In this document: in pieces, positions 8,547 through 19,184 of the stretch
Layout of the letters: each line of letters starts with the position of its first letter
Numbering within the stretch: position 1 is the first letter of the stretch
Assembly (NCBI GenBank): GCA_016721435.1
Contig: JADKIC010000039.1
Location: 1-44,935, forward strand
Length of the DNA stretch: 44,935 bases
Reading direction: 5' to 3'
Origin: Bacteroidota bacterium
Lineage (GTDB): Bacteria > Bacteroidota > Bacteroidia > AKYH767-A > OLB10
The notes under the pieces: model-generated
The model's database searches: none
Told to the model about the DNA's origin: nothing
Seen by the model: only the letters and a program-made list of their open reading frames with translations
Program-made: the position numbers and the translations under genes

Positions 8547-11500
8547 CTATTGCCCGAGGAACTTCTTTACAAACTCTGCTTTTTTGCGATCAGTACTCAG
8601 CATGAACTCATAGGGAGGTGTATCTCCTTTTGATTCAGCAACTCGTTTCTCGGGTTTCATACCATTGATCGCATCATTGAATTTATTATCGGAGGAGATG
8701 ACCTGCATGATACCACGGGAGTAGTTAAAGTACCACCAGGTAGCGTTATCTGATTCGAGGTAGAGATTAAATACTTCGCTGCCTCTTTTCCTTTGTATTT
8801 CGAAATACCCTTTCAATTGCCGGCTGATGGTTTCCTTGCCAATGAATCCAACGCCAATGGGTCCTCTTGATTTAAAGGATTGCACCTCCTTATCCCAATA
8901 TAATTTTAAGTCGGTGAGGAATAAGGTTTGCTGAAGTTCCTGCGGCAGACGTTTTGGAGCTCCATATAAACTGAATTCCGAAATCATCTTGTCTGCCTTT
9001 TCTATACCCAGAATTTCCTTCATTCCGCGCACCCATGTTGTTCGTGTATCCGCAGTGGGTTGTAGGGTAGGATTACCTGTTATTAATTCCACCATGCTCT
9101 TTAATGCATCGTTGTTAAACATGAAATCCATTCCTACCAGTACATCAAACTGAGTAGAATCGTTATTGGTATTATTGGTTACATTTCCAACTGTCGTCAT
9201 TTTAAACTGTCCGAAATTTGTAGCCAGATTCATTTGCCCTTCCGCATACACTACACAATTCGCATCATTCAACTGAACCAGATTTCCGGGACCATCCGGG
9301 CTCTTTATCTTTTCCGCAGAGGCCACTTTATACACTTTTGCTTTTGCATCATAGGAGAGCACCCCATTTGCGGTGATCAGATCCGCATCTGCATTTCGCT
9401 TTTTAGGAGATAGGAATGAAGAATAAAATCCGGTGCTGTCAGAGGACAATGAAATACCCACTGACAACTTCTCATAGTTCTCATTCTTCGCTTCTGTAAT
9501 CGGAATATTCACTCCACCCGGATCGATGTCACTTCTGAATCCAAACCAGTTGGCAGGGAGTTTCTCTTCACAGAGATGATTGACTTTAGCAAATCCATCG
9601 AAATTCAAGAGCGGATTGGCCGCCATGATATTAACTTTTCCCTTGTACTGAATATTAGTGCTCAACAGGAAATTACTACTGTCAGGAATAACACCATTGG
9701 CATAGGTTTGTAAGGCGGTATCAATAGCAATGCGTTCCAGCAAAATGGAGTGTTTAACCTTCGCCTGATCCGTATAGGCATATTTTCCACTCGCCGTATA
9801 ACTTTTCTTCCCAGAACATTGACCGTAGATTCAGTGATGGTATGGTATTTTGTGGTGGTATTGGCTATGATCTTCGCATCATTCAACGGGCGCATAGCGG
9901 CATTTCGCTCAATAACGATGGTTGCAGTGTCATTCGGGAGTATAGATGCATCTGCAACCAGAATTTCTTTCACCTTCCTGGCTTTGATCAGATAATCAAT
10001 CAGACTATATCTCGCCAGTCCGGCATTCCATCGCAGCGAATCCTGATAGGGGTTGATGGATACGAAATCAGAACCTTCAATATTCAGCTTCGTATTGTCT
10101 TTGTAGTCATCACCAAATTCAACCTCCTGCTTATCGATAAACCATTTAAACTGCGCAATAAAACAGATGTATTGGTTAAGCGGAAAACTGACAAACGAAC
10201 CTTTTCCGTTAGAGATGAAATCACCAAATCGTTTGACCAGATCAATCCTGGATTTTACATTTTTAGTCTGAATCGCCAATACCGACGCATCATCCGACTT
10301 CAGCTTGAAATCAGAGGTATCTGCTCCGTAAGCATCTTGTTTAAACCAAAAATCTTTCGAGTACAGTTCCGATTCAAGGAAATAGGCATCACCATTACCA
10401 CCAAGTCCTTTGTTGGCAAGAACGAGGTTGCCGTTGACCGTAACATTTTTATCGTAGACCTCCAGGTTTGTTGCCTGCTTATACACAAACATGCGATCTT
10501 CCTTCGGGCGCCAGTTGATTGCTGTTCCTGACCCGTTCGCTTGTGGAAATCCAACACCGGCAATGGTTTCTTTGCGCAAATCCCACTGTGCCTGATCCAT
10601 ATTAGTTGAATCGGGGAAGAATACAATTGCTTTTGATTCAGAAGAAGAGCTCAGGTATTCTACTTTTCCATCACCTATAAGTCCGGCATAACTGAGGTCA
10701 ATATGATTAAAGTACTTTCCTTTTCCTCCGTACATCGCATACCCTTCGGGTGGACTTTCCCGCTCAAATCCAAATGAGTAGTCCGGACGGATAATAGCAG
10801 TTTCCGCAATAGTCGGGAAGATGCCGCCGGACTCAAAATCACCTTTGAACTTCAATCCTCCGGCAGAGAAATTATCGAGAGAGTCGATCGTAAAAGGTTC
10901 CATCTTAAAATAAAACTTATCGCGGGCATACACACTGTTATAAATAGAAGGATGATCGTAATAAACAAAAGCTTCTTTATCACTCACAAAAATGGGGTAG
11001 GAGGGATAACTTTTTCTGCTCGATTTATTGGTGAGACTATCGATAAAGATACGTCCGGTAACATTCTGCAAAGTACTCTTCAGCGGAATCAGTTTTGGAT
11101 TCCCGTTCTCATCAAATTCCGTATCGGAAACCACCTTCAATCGAATCGAATCGACATTGGCTAAGTCTATCCGAAACTGGTCGTATACAAATTTAAATTT
11201 TTTCCCATAGTAATCACTCCTTCCGGCATGTACTCTGCCATTGAACTCAATATCCCGGTTCTTCAGCAATCGCATTTCCTGATTCACCGGTGCTATCCAC
11301 ACTTGTTGCGAGTCACTCAACAAAATCCTGCCAACACCTTGCATGTCCATCTCAAAATTCATCAGATTCAATTTCGCATTCGGTATGGCAGAAATCACCG
11401 ACTCGATTTCGATCTTATCGTAATCTGTTTTATTGCTTCGTGCGGCCAGATAATAATATAATTTTTCGTTAATCGTGGCTACATCCTCTTCAAAATCATA

Positions 11501-12990
11501 ACTCACAAAACCCTTGTTGGCAAGAAATATCAAGAGGGAACGCGCCTGTTGCTCACTCACACGAAGGTACTTGTCAAAATCGACGGAGTTAATGTAGCGA
11601 CTGTTCTTCTCTGCATACTGCTTTAAAGTAAACAAGGGACTCACATCAGCAATACCCTGCATTTTCTGAAAGCGCTCATCGGTATAAAGATTATTGGATT
11701 CCAATACCATCTTGCTTTCGCCCTGTCCACTTAACATTTTTAATTCCATCAAGGGGTCATCAATTTTCCAATAAATCGCATCCACATACATATCCATCTG
11801 ATGAAAAGAGTTAAAAAACGGCATGGTAATTCCGGAATTGGTCGATCGGATTAAACTCAGCTCACGGTCCTTGCTGATATATTTCATTTCCAATGAAGGA
11901 TGGAAAATCGAATCTTCATTGAAATAGCAAACAAAGGCAGCATTGTCGGAGCTGATGCGATCCGGCCGCACCACAAAACTCCTGGAGGAAACAACCAGAA
12001 AAGCTTTCTTATCTCTTTTAAAAGTTAAGGTGGCCTTCTGTTCCTTTGTACCCGCCCCAATCATTTTACTGCCATGCTGAGCGAATCCGCCCAGATAGTC
12101 GGCGTCCTTAACAATTTCCTTAATCCCCAATTGCAGATTGTAGGAATTAAAGCGAGGATAAGTAGCAGTCTCAGGAGTACTATTTGCCAGAATTTTATCC
12201 AACACTCTTCCTCTCAAGCCCTCTTTAAAAAATTGCTTATTGTAAAAATTGCGCTATCCGTTCCCCATTCTGAACCTGTAAGAACAATGTTGGTGCTTAT
12301 CAAATCAGCATATACGGAGGCTGGATTCAATCCGGCTCGGGTCCAAAACATCTTTCCGCCCTTACCCACAAAAGTTTTTGTCAATGGATAATAATAGCCC
12401 TTTATTCCGGAAACCGTACTGCTATCACCCTTGGCATAACAGGTAAGATCCATCACCGGAAAACTAATGCGCGGCACGGTGTCAAATTCAAAAAGGTAAC
12501 CCGACGTACCGGCAACCCATTTGGTAGATCCGGATTCATATAAAATATTAGCAGTAAAAAGTCCCGCCACATTTTCAATATAATCACTATACCGCTTCGA
12601 AGTACCGGCCAGCATTTTCTCCAGACTATTGTGCCAGTTCACAAAAACCTGATGATCTCTTCCTGAATTACTGAACGCCATCAATGCGGCCACATAGTTG
12701 CTGAAATCCGGATAAGGCTTCATCCGCTTTTTCAACATATCGTTAGCTGTGGAGATGATCGTTTTCTGTTGCTCGCCGGAAACTTTTGGTTCCTCCAGCC
12801 ACATCTCCTCAAACTTATCCATCACCTTCTCGGTTTCCTTCTTATTCGTCAATTCCATATACCCCTTCAATTCCTTAAAAAAGGCTGCGGGATCACCACT
12901 AAACGACTTCGGCGCCTGCGCATTTCCCTCGAAAGAAACAAAAAAGAGTACTATTCCAATTAATTTTATTTTTAAGAATTGCATTTTCAT
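8547..12990 (-). CDS. Very large exported protein of unknown function (two frameshifts)
   Basis: Three frames join into one protein of about 1480 residues. It begins with a Sec signal ending GNAQA, followed by PKSFSGDPAAFFKELKGYM. The first frame ends at 12214 and resumes as KEGLRGRVLDKILAN after a lost T in a T run near 12244-12248. The second breaks near 9803-9806 (a lost A) and resumes as SYTASGKYAYTDQAKVKHS. The body is rich in beta-strand-like patterns with repeated FYFKMEPFTIDSL, VNGNLVLANKGLGGNGDAYF and SDFVSINPYQDSLRW segments, with no transmembrane helix, no T9SS tail and no enzyme motif I recognise. I believe related long proteins occur in other Bacteroidota without assigned function. 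It is probably periplasmic or on the surface. Confidence 0.75.
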
Positions 12991-13113
12991 TATTGCTATG
13001 TTGAAATTATAATGTTTCTATATTTTTGGTCTATAATACTCATAGAGATTCTTAATATTGTACAATGTGGCAAGGAGCTAGTAGCAAGAAGCCAGAAGCA
13101 AAAAGTTACAATT

Positions 13114-13947
13114 TTATAGGGTAAACCTTGCACAACACCATTCCTTATCCACCGTATGATCTTTATATTCAAACCCGAGTTCTTGGGCCTTCTTTTGAAT
13201 CATCGGTAAATCCTGAATATAATATCCACTGGTAATTAATTCCCCGCCGGCATGCATGCAAGCCTTATATAACGGCAGATCGGTCAATATAATATTTCGG
13301 TTGATGTTCGCGATAAAAATATCACATTGTTTATCCTTAAGAGCCGCGGCTTCTCCCGCTAAAACGATCACATTGGCCACATCATTTTTCAACACATTAT
13401 CACGACTATTTTCTACAGCATTGGCATCATTGTCAATGGCAATTACAGAAATTGCTCCGCGTTTGACAGCCAAAATTGCCAGTATCCCTGTCCCGCAACC
13501 CATATCAATCACTTTTTTTCCGTTGAAGTCCATGCCCAACATCATTTCCATGACTTGAGCAGTAGTGGGATGATGACCGGTTCCGAAAGCCATCCTTGGC
13601 TGAATAAGTATTTCAATAGGAAACCCCGGATTCGGTGGATGAAAGGCTGCCCGCACATAAATTCGATCCGCAATGATTTCCGGTTGAAAATTTTTCTCCC
13701 ATTCTTCATTCCAGTTTTTCCAGGGGATGTTCTCCTCCCGATAATTAATCCTGCAACCCAACTGTTCGCAATCGCTGAATACTTCCTTTACCTGAACGGG
13801 ATCATAGGACCGCAATGGTGCATATGCTTTTAATCCGGTCCCGGTCTCCTCAAACATATCGAAGCCTTTCTCCGCCAATTGGTAAGAAAGCAGATCGCGA
13901 AATGGATCCAATGGATCAATCGTTATCTCCAGTAGTAAATATTCCAT
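13114..13947 (-). CDS. prmA: PrmA, ribosomal protein L11 methyltransferase
   Basis: A 277-residue class I SAM methyltransferase that trimethylates ribosomal protein L11. The N-terminal substrate-recognition domain carries the linker motif NWNEEWEKNFQP. RMAFGTGHHPTTAQVMEMM is the PrmA signature. VIDMGCGTGILAILAVKRGA is SAM motif I, AIDNDANAVENSRDN is motif II, and IFIANINRNIIL is the catalytic NxN-type motif. The frame is intact and the length is standard. Confidence 0.95.
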   Translation of the reverse strand: MEYLLLEITIDPLDPFRDLLSYQLAEKGFDMFEETGTGLKAYAPLRSYDPVQVKEVFSDCEQLGCRINYREENIPWKNWNEEWEKNFQPEIIADRIYVRAAFHPPNPGFPIEILIQPRMAFGTGHHPTTAQVMEMMLGMDFNGKKVIDMGCGTGILAILAVKRGAISVIAIDNDANAVENSRDNVLKNDVANVIVLAGEAAALKDKQCDIFIANINRNIILTDLPLYKACMHAGGELITSGYYIQDLPMIQKKAQELGFEYKDHTVDKEWCCARFTL

Positions 13948-14123
13948 CCCTGTAAAAATAGAATTTTGGCTATCGCTGATGGCTTCTACATAGCACTGTT
14001 TATTAACATGCGTAAAGCTATCAGGAAAAAACTGCTAAGACCGGTGAAGGTTGATAAATCGCTTGTTGGTTGAAAAAAATCAAGACCCTCTTCAACAGAT
14101 TTTGCGCTAATATTGGGGTCGCA

Positions 14124-14477
14124 ATGAAAAAAGAAAACCTCTATAAATTAGCCCACTATATTTCAGGTTTTGTGGTCATTTTGCACGGCATAAGTGAATT
14201 GGACCGTTCACATGGTTCACCCTGGTTTTACTTTATTGCAGGTTTTCTGATGATCCTCGTTGCAATTTTTCATCATCAGGTAGAAAAGCTATTAAAAAAC
14301 GGAGAAGGTGTTATCTTCCTGATCGAAGGCGCCGTTCAACTTTTTATTGCTTTTCATTATTTTGAAGTGGGAAAGAAGGCGTTGCCATTTGCTCATTTGT
14401 TAACGACAATGCTCTATTTTTATGTTGGAATTATTAAACTTAAAGGGCAAGTACCTTTCAGAAAAAAAGGAAAATGA
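14124..14477 (+). CDS. Small four-helix membrane protein, unknown
   Basis: A 117-residue protein with four predicted membrane segments: ISGFVVILHGISEL, WFYFIAGFLMILVAIF, GVIFLIEGAVQLFIAFHY and HLLTTMLYFYVGIIKL. The open frame extends upstream to a TTG at 14070; I prefer the ATG at 14124 because the preceding 18 codons are not hydrophobic and show no start context. Its stop overlaps the hutI start (ATGA), so it is probably translated with the histidine-degradation genes. No known family is evident; a transport role is only a guess. Confidence 0.7.
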   Translation: MKKENLYKLAHYISGFVVILHGISELDRSHGSPWFYFIAGFLMILVAIFHHQVEKLLKNGEGVIFLIEGAVQLFIAFHYFEVGKKALPFAHLLTTMLYFYVGIIKLKGQVPFRKKGK

Positions 14478-15706
14478 ATAGAAAACTAATAATTAACGCT
14501 AAAGGAATTGTTCAACACGGCCGTAGTCATGTGGTGCGCGGAAAGGATATGAAGGAATTGCCCGTCTATGAGAATGCATGGCTCGTGATTGAAGGGGATA
14601 AAATTTGTGATATCGGTCATATGGACGAACCCTTTCATACTCCTGTGAATGATGTCATCGATGCGGATGGGAAATATATTTTTCCGGCATGGTGCGATTC
14701 GCATACCCATGTTGTTTTTGCGGGGTCACGTGAGAAGGAATTTGTGGATCGCATTCATGGTCTCAGTTACGAGGAGATAGCCCGCCGTGGTGGTGGCATT
14801 CTGAATTCTGCAAAACGTTTACAAAACACAGAGGCTGCTGAATTGTATGACAGCGCCCTTGAACGTCTGGATGAAGTGATAAAAACCGGTACCGGTGCCA
14901 TCGAAATAAAAAGCGGATACGGTCTTAGTTTCGAAGCTGAATTAAAAATGTTGCATGTGATTAAACGGCTGAAAGAATCCTCTCCGTTAATTATTAAAGC
15001 GACCTTCCTCGGTGCACATGCCTTACCCGCCGAATTTAAAGAGAACAGGAAGGAATACATCGATATGCTGGTGAATGATTTGATTCCCATTATCGCGGAT
15101 GAAGGTCTCGCCGATTACAACGATGTTTTTTGTGACCGTGGCTTCTTCACCGTGGAAGAAACAGATCGCATTCTCGAGGCCGGTTGCAAGCGGGGACTCC
15201 AGCCAAAGATTCATGCCAATGAACTTGATTTTTCGGGAGGTATTCAGGTAGGAGTGAAACATAATGCACTTTCTGTAGATCATCTGGAATGCACCGGAGA
15301 GGATGAAATAGCATGCCTGTTGAATAGTAATACGATGCCAACTCTTCTGCCGGGCACCGCTTTTTTCTTAAAAATCCATTATCCGCCCGCCCGCAAAATG
15401 ATAGACGCCGGACTCCCCATCGCACTCGCTTCGGATTACAATCCCGGCTCTTGTCCAAATGGTAAAATGCCCTTCGTCTGTTCACTCGCCTGCCTCTATC
15501 TGGGCATGAGCCCTGAAGAAGCGATTAATGCAGCCACCTTGAATAGCGCCTATGCTATGGGAGTAATGGATCTGGCCGGAAGTCTGGTGAAAGGTAAAAA
15601 AGCCAATCTCTTTATCACGAAGAAAATGCCCTCTCCCGCTTATCTTCCTTATGCCTTTGGAAGTGATTTAGTGGAAAAAGTATTTTTAAATGGCGAAGAA
15701 CAATAA
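14474..15706 (+). CDS. hutI: HutI, imidazolonepropionase
   Basis: A 410-residue amidohydrolase-superfamily enzyme that hydrolyses 4-imidazolone-5-propanoate to N-formimino-L-glutamate, the third step of histidine degradation. Metal-binding CDSHTHVVFAGSRE is near residue 72, and GAHALP, IHANELDFSGG, VDHLECT and the late ASDYNPGSCPNG are the remaining family motifs. The frame is intact. Four bases separate its stop from hutG, and the order hutI-hutG-ftcD indicates one transcription unit. hutH and hutU are not in this window. Confidence 0.95.
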   Translation: MNRKLIINAKGIVQHGRSHVVRGKDMKELPVYENAWLVIEGDKICDIGHMDEPFHTPVNDVIDADGKYIFPAWCDSHTHVVFAGSREKEFVDRIHGLSYEEIARRGGGILNSAKRLQNTEAAELYDSALERLDEVIKTGTGAIEIKSGYGLSFEAELKMLHVIKRLKESSPLIIKATFLGAHALPAEFKENRKEYIDMLVNDLIPIIADEGLADYNDVFCDRGFFTVEETDRILEAGCKRGLQPKIHANELDFSGGIQVGVKHNALSVDHLECTGEDEIACLLNSNTMPTLLPGTAFFLKIHYPPARKMIDAGLPIALASDYNPGSCPNGKMPFVCSLACLYLGMSPEEAINAATLNSAYAMGVMDLAGSLVKGKKANLFITKKMPSPAYLPYAFGSDLVEKVFLNGEEQ

Positions 15707-15710
15707 GTGA

Positions 15711-16772
15711 ATGGAGATGTCGCTGCAGATTTATGATACACTTCGTATCGCAGAACTGGTTCGCCCGCGTCAGGGAGAAACACGTCTCGGAGAAAAGATT
15801 CAAACAATTCCGTGGGCATATAAGCTGAATTGGCCCGATATGCTGGATAAAATGTCCGGCAAGTATGTGCTGCTGGGTTTACCGGAAGATGTCGGCGTAA
15901 GAGCGAACTTTGGTCGTGGTGGTGCTTACTCCGCGTGGATTCCCGCATTGTCAACGCTGCTCAATACTCAGAGTAATCAGACATTGGATGGGGAGGAAAT
16001 TATTGTCCTCGGACATATTGATTTCACTGCAGCCATGAATGCAATGAAAAACCTCGACGTACAAAAAGCAGCAGACCTGGAACGTTCACGTGAGCTCGTC
16101 AGCACAATTGATGATGCCGTTTCTCCTGTCATTGCTGCCATCGTTTCTGCCGGTAAAGAACCCATCCTAATTGGCGGCGGACATAATAACGCCTATGGAA
16201 ATCTGAAAGGAACAGCACTTGCTCTAAATAAAACAGGAACCAAAGAAATTGGTTGTATCAACTGTGATGCCCATAGTGATTTACGTCCGATGGAAGGACG
16301 ACATAGCGGCAATGGATTCAGCTACGCCCTTCACGACGGCTATCTGCACCGTTATGCCATGATTGGTCTGCATGAGATGTTCAATTCCTCCTCCGTCCTC
16401 GAAAAAATTACCGGCGATGAACGCCTCGACGCCTCCTGGTTTGAAGATATTTTCATTCGTGAAAAACTGACCTTCAAAGAAGCTGTTGACCGGGCCATCG
16501 CCTTCACCAAACATCTTCCCATCGGCCTCGAACTCGATCTCGACACCATACAAAACATTCCCTCCAGTGCAAAAACATCCAGCGGACTCACCACCCTGCA
16601 AGCCCGCCAATATGTACATTGGGTAGCTGAACAATCGGATGTGAAATACTTCCATCTCGCCGAAGCCGCTCCCGTCCTCTCTCACATCAAAACTGACCTC
16701 AAAACCGGTAAACTCATCGCTTACCTCATCTGCGATTATATCAAAGCCCGCAATAACAAAAACTCTGCTTAA
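15711..16772 (+). CDS. hutG: Arginase-family hydrolase, probable formimidoylglutamase
   Basis: A 353-residue ureohydrolase. The manganese ligands are all present: GGGH at about 153-156, NCDAHSD at about 183-189 and LDLD at about 273-276. Formimidoylglutamase (HutG) splits N-formimino-glutamate into glutamate and formamide. The assignment rests on the fold and on lying between hutI and ftcD; another arginase-family amidino-hydrolase is possible. The residue after the first ligand is Asn (GGGHNN) rather than the Asp/Ser common in arginases. ftcD uses the same substrate, so the cluster encodes two potential routes. Confidence 0.8.
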   Translation: MEMSLQIYDTLRIAELVRPRQGETRLGEKIQTIPWAYKLNWPDMLDKMSGKYVLLGLPEDVGVRANFGRGGAYSAWIPALSTLLNTQSNQTLDGEEIIVLGHIDFTAAMNAMKNLDVQKAADLERSRELVSTIDDAVSPVIAAIVSAGKEPILIGGGHNNAYGNLKGTALALNKTGTKEIGCINCDAHSDLRPMEGRHSGNGFSYALHDGYLHRYAMIGLHEMFNSSSVLEKITGDERLDASWFEDIFIREKLTFKEAVDRAIAFTKHLPIGLELDLDTIQNIPSSAKTSSGLTTLQARQYVHWVAEQSDVKYFHLAEAAPVLSHIKTDLKTGKLIAYLICDYIKARNNKNSA

Positions 16773-16813
16773 ATATATAAAATCCATTTCACCCGCGATG
16801 GAATATCACTCAC

Positions 16814-16855
16814 AAAAATCCGCGCAAATCACTAAAATCCGTTTAATCAGCGTTC
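16814..16855. repeat. Dispersed AATCCGCG/AATCCGT-type repeat
   Basis: The spacer between hutG and ftcD contains AAATCCGCGCAAATCACTAA followed by AATCCGTTTAATCAGCGTT. Similar strings are found at 25651-25680 and (reverse complement) at 28021-28050. The spacer shows no coding potential. Confidence 0.45.
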
Positions 16856-16995
16856 CCTGTGAATTGATATATACTATCATATAATAGAATTTCTCCTCAT
16901 CAAAAAAAATCATAAAAAATCATAACCATCATAATAATAAGCATTACATTTCAGGTTTTATTCTCCCGTAGATTTATACTTCCACCTAAATTTCT

Positions 16996-18674
16996 ATGAA
17001 ACAACTCATCGAATGCGTTCCAAACTTCTCCGAAGGACGACGACCAACATGTTATCCAACAAATCACCGACGCTATCCGTACCGTTGAACGTGTTAAACT
17101 TCTAAATGTAGATCCGGGCAATGCCACCAATAGAACGGTAGTCACTATCGTCGGTGAACCGGACGCTGTTGTAGAAGCGGCTTTTCGTGCAATAGCCATG
17201 GCAGCGCAACTCATCGACATGAGCAAACATAAAGGAGAACATCCCCGCATGGGCGCTACCGATGTATGCCCTTTTATACCCGTGGCCAACATCAGCATGG
17301 AAGAAACAGCGGCATGGAGTAAAAAACTCGCCGAAAGGGTAGGGAAAGAGTTAAACATTCCCGTCTATCTCTATGAAGATGCACAACCCAATAAAGAACG
17401 CAGCAATCTTTCGGTCATTCGTGCCGGTGAGTACGAAGGTTTTTTTAAGAAGATCAAGGACGCCCAATGGAAACCTGATTTCGGACCTGCCGAATTTCCT
17501 GCTAAAACAGGAGCTACCGTTATTGGTGCCCGCGACTTTCTCATCGCCTATAACGTTAACCTCAATACGAAATCAGTGAAGAGAGCCAACAGTGTTGCTT
17601 TTGATATCCGCGAGGCAGGAAGAATTAAAGTGGATGAGAAAGGAAATAAAATCCTGGACAGCGCCGGCAACGAAGTGCGAATTCCAGGTTCGCTGAAAGG
17701 AGTGAAAGCCATTGGCTGGTATATTGACGAATACGGCATTGCGCAGGTATCCATCAACATCACAAAATTCAGAGAAACGCCCTTGCATATTGTCTTTGAA
17801 GAATGCTATGAGAGTGCCCATCGCCGCGGACAACGTGTGACGGGCTCGGAGCTGGTCGGACTGGTGCCCTTATCGGGCCATGCTGGAAGCAGGTAAATAT
17901 TTTCTGAAGAAGCAACGCCTCAGTGCGGGAGTGAGTGATGAGGAATTGATACATATCGCCGTCAAATCCATGGGACTCGATGAACTGGGGCCCTTTGATC
18001 CGAAACAACGCATCATCGAATATCAGCTTTCAGAAAATCAACAGCAACTGATCGACATGAATCTGGTAGCTTTTGCTAATGAAACGGCAAGCGAATCACC
18101 GGCACCGGGGGGAGGATCGATATCGGCTTATGTCGGTGCACTGGGCGTTTCGTTGGGTACGATGGTCGCTAACCTCAGCTCGTCTAAAAAAGGATGGGAA
18201 GATAAATGGGAAGAATTCAGCGAATGGGCAGAAAAAGGACAAGCCTACAAAAAGCAATTACTGCATTTAGTGGATGAAGATACGAGAGCCTTCAACGGCA
18301 TCATGGAAGCCTTCAAACTCCCAAAATCAACGGACGAAGAAAAAGCCGCACGAAAAGCCGCCATACAAACAGCTACCCGAAAAGCCATTGAAATTCCATT
18401 TCAGGTAATGGAAACCGCCTTCAACAGCATGACCGTAATGAAAGCCATGGTAGAAAAAGGTAATCCAAACTCCATCACCGACGCCGGTGTAGGAGCGCTC
18501 TGTGCACGCACAGCCGTCATCGGGGCTCATATGAATGTCCGTATCAATGCCGGTGGATTCACTGACAAAATCTTCCTGGAAGAAATCCTTGGTAAAGCAG
18601 CAAAAATTGAATCGGATGCGATGAAGATGGAGAAGGAAATTATTGATTATATTAATAAAGTGATTGCCGGATAA
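16996..18674 (+). CDS. ftcD: FtcD, bifunctional glutamate formimidoyltransferase / cyclodeaminase (two frameshifts)
   Basis: About 560 residues. The N-terminal transferase (MKQLIECVPNFSEGR, then DDQHVIQQITDAI, HPRMGATDVCPFIP) moves the formimino group from formiminoglutamate to tetrahydrofolate. The C-terminal cyclodeaminase (ESPAPGGGSISAYVGALG, from about residue 360) releases ammonia and makes methenyl-THF. A frame change near 17034-17040 splits SEGR from DDQH, and one extra G at 17875-17877 splits LVGLVPLS from AMLEAGKYFLKKQ. Both look like indels, so a single fused protein, as in vertebrates and other Bacteroidota, is expected. The last gene of the hut cluster here. Confidence 0.93.
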
Positions 18675-18710
18675 TTTGAAAATTTGAAGATGGGTTAATT
18701 TGAAAATGGG
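18672..18710 (+). repeat. ATTTGAAAATGGG-type tandem repeat at the ftcD stop
   Basis: Directly after the ftcD TAA comes TTTGAAAATTTGAAGATGGG, then TTAATTTGAAAATGGG, a short degenerate tandem. It has the same placement (zero bases past the stop) as the GAATT-type arrays elsewhere in the window. Confidence 0.6.
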
Positions 18711-19127
18711 ATGCATGTATAATTTTAGTTGACAATAGAATTTTTGTCTCTGACTGCTCGCTTCTGGCTGCTTGCTTTTTTTTTAGGGGCTGATGCATTG
18801 TTATATTAGAGAATAGTTGCTGCGCCTCCCGAAAAGATCTCTGCGGCTCAGCGACCTTTGCGAGAAACCCATTTATTGGTAATGGTGCCAAAAATAGTTG
18901 GTAGATCAACTATTTCTAATTTAAAATTGGTATCCTTATATCGCTAAAAAAAACCATTTGCTTGAACAACTAATTGTTGAAATTGAAATGTGTTTCTATT
19001 TTATGCATATAATTCTTTATGAATCAACTTAAACAAGCCGGTTTCACCAACTATTTTTGTCCATTATACCCATTTATTTCTTTTCCGTTTGAAAATCGCG
19101 TATTCTAAGACTCATCAATTTTATTCT
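18711..19127. other. Gene-free spacer between ftcD and the RsmI-like gene
   Basis: About 510 bases separate the convergent genes (18675-19184). It contains one CTTCTGGCTGCTTGC string near 18762-18776 (see the 14-base array at 23775) and a CTCTGCGGCTCAGCGACCTT repeat at 18840-18860, then AT-rich sequence with no open frame or RNA fold that I can support, before the GAATTGAT array at 19128. Confidence 0.5.
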
Positions 19128-19168
19128 AAAACATTCATCAATTCATTAATTCATCAATTCATCAATTC
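19128..19168 (-). repeat. GAATTGAT octamer tandem repeat past the RsmI-like gene
   Basis: On the minus strand, 16 bases after the TAA of the methylase gene, come four units of GAATTGAT/GAATTAAT ending in GAATGTTTTAGAA. It matches the arrays at 2755, 29902 and 30339. Confidence 0.85.
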
Positions 19169-19184
19169 TTTCCTGTTTATCCAA

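Noticed and set aside
9842..10531. Plus-strand open frame of 229 codons opposite the large exported protein
   Set aside because: It lies wholly antisense to a continuous, better-supported coding frame and shows no domain pattern.
16281..16787. Minus-strand open frame of 168 codons opposite hutG
   Set aside because: Shadow of hutG, whose metal-binding motifs are clear; the shadow has low-complexity composition.
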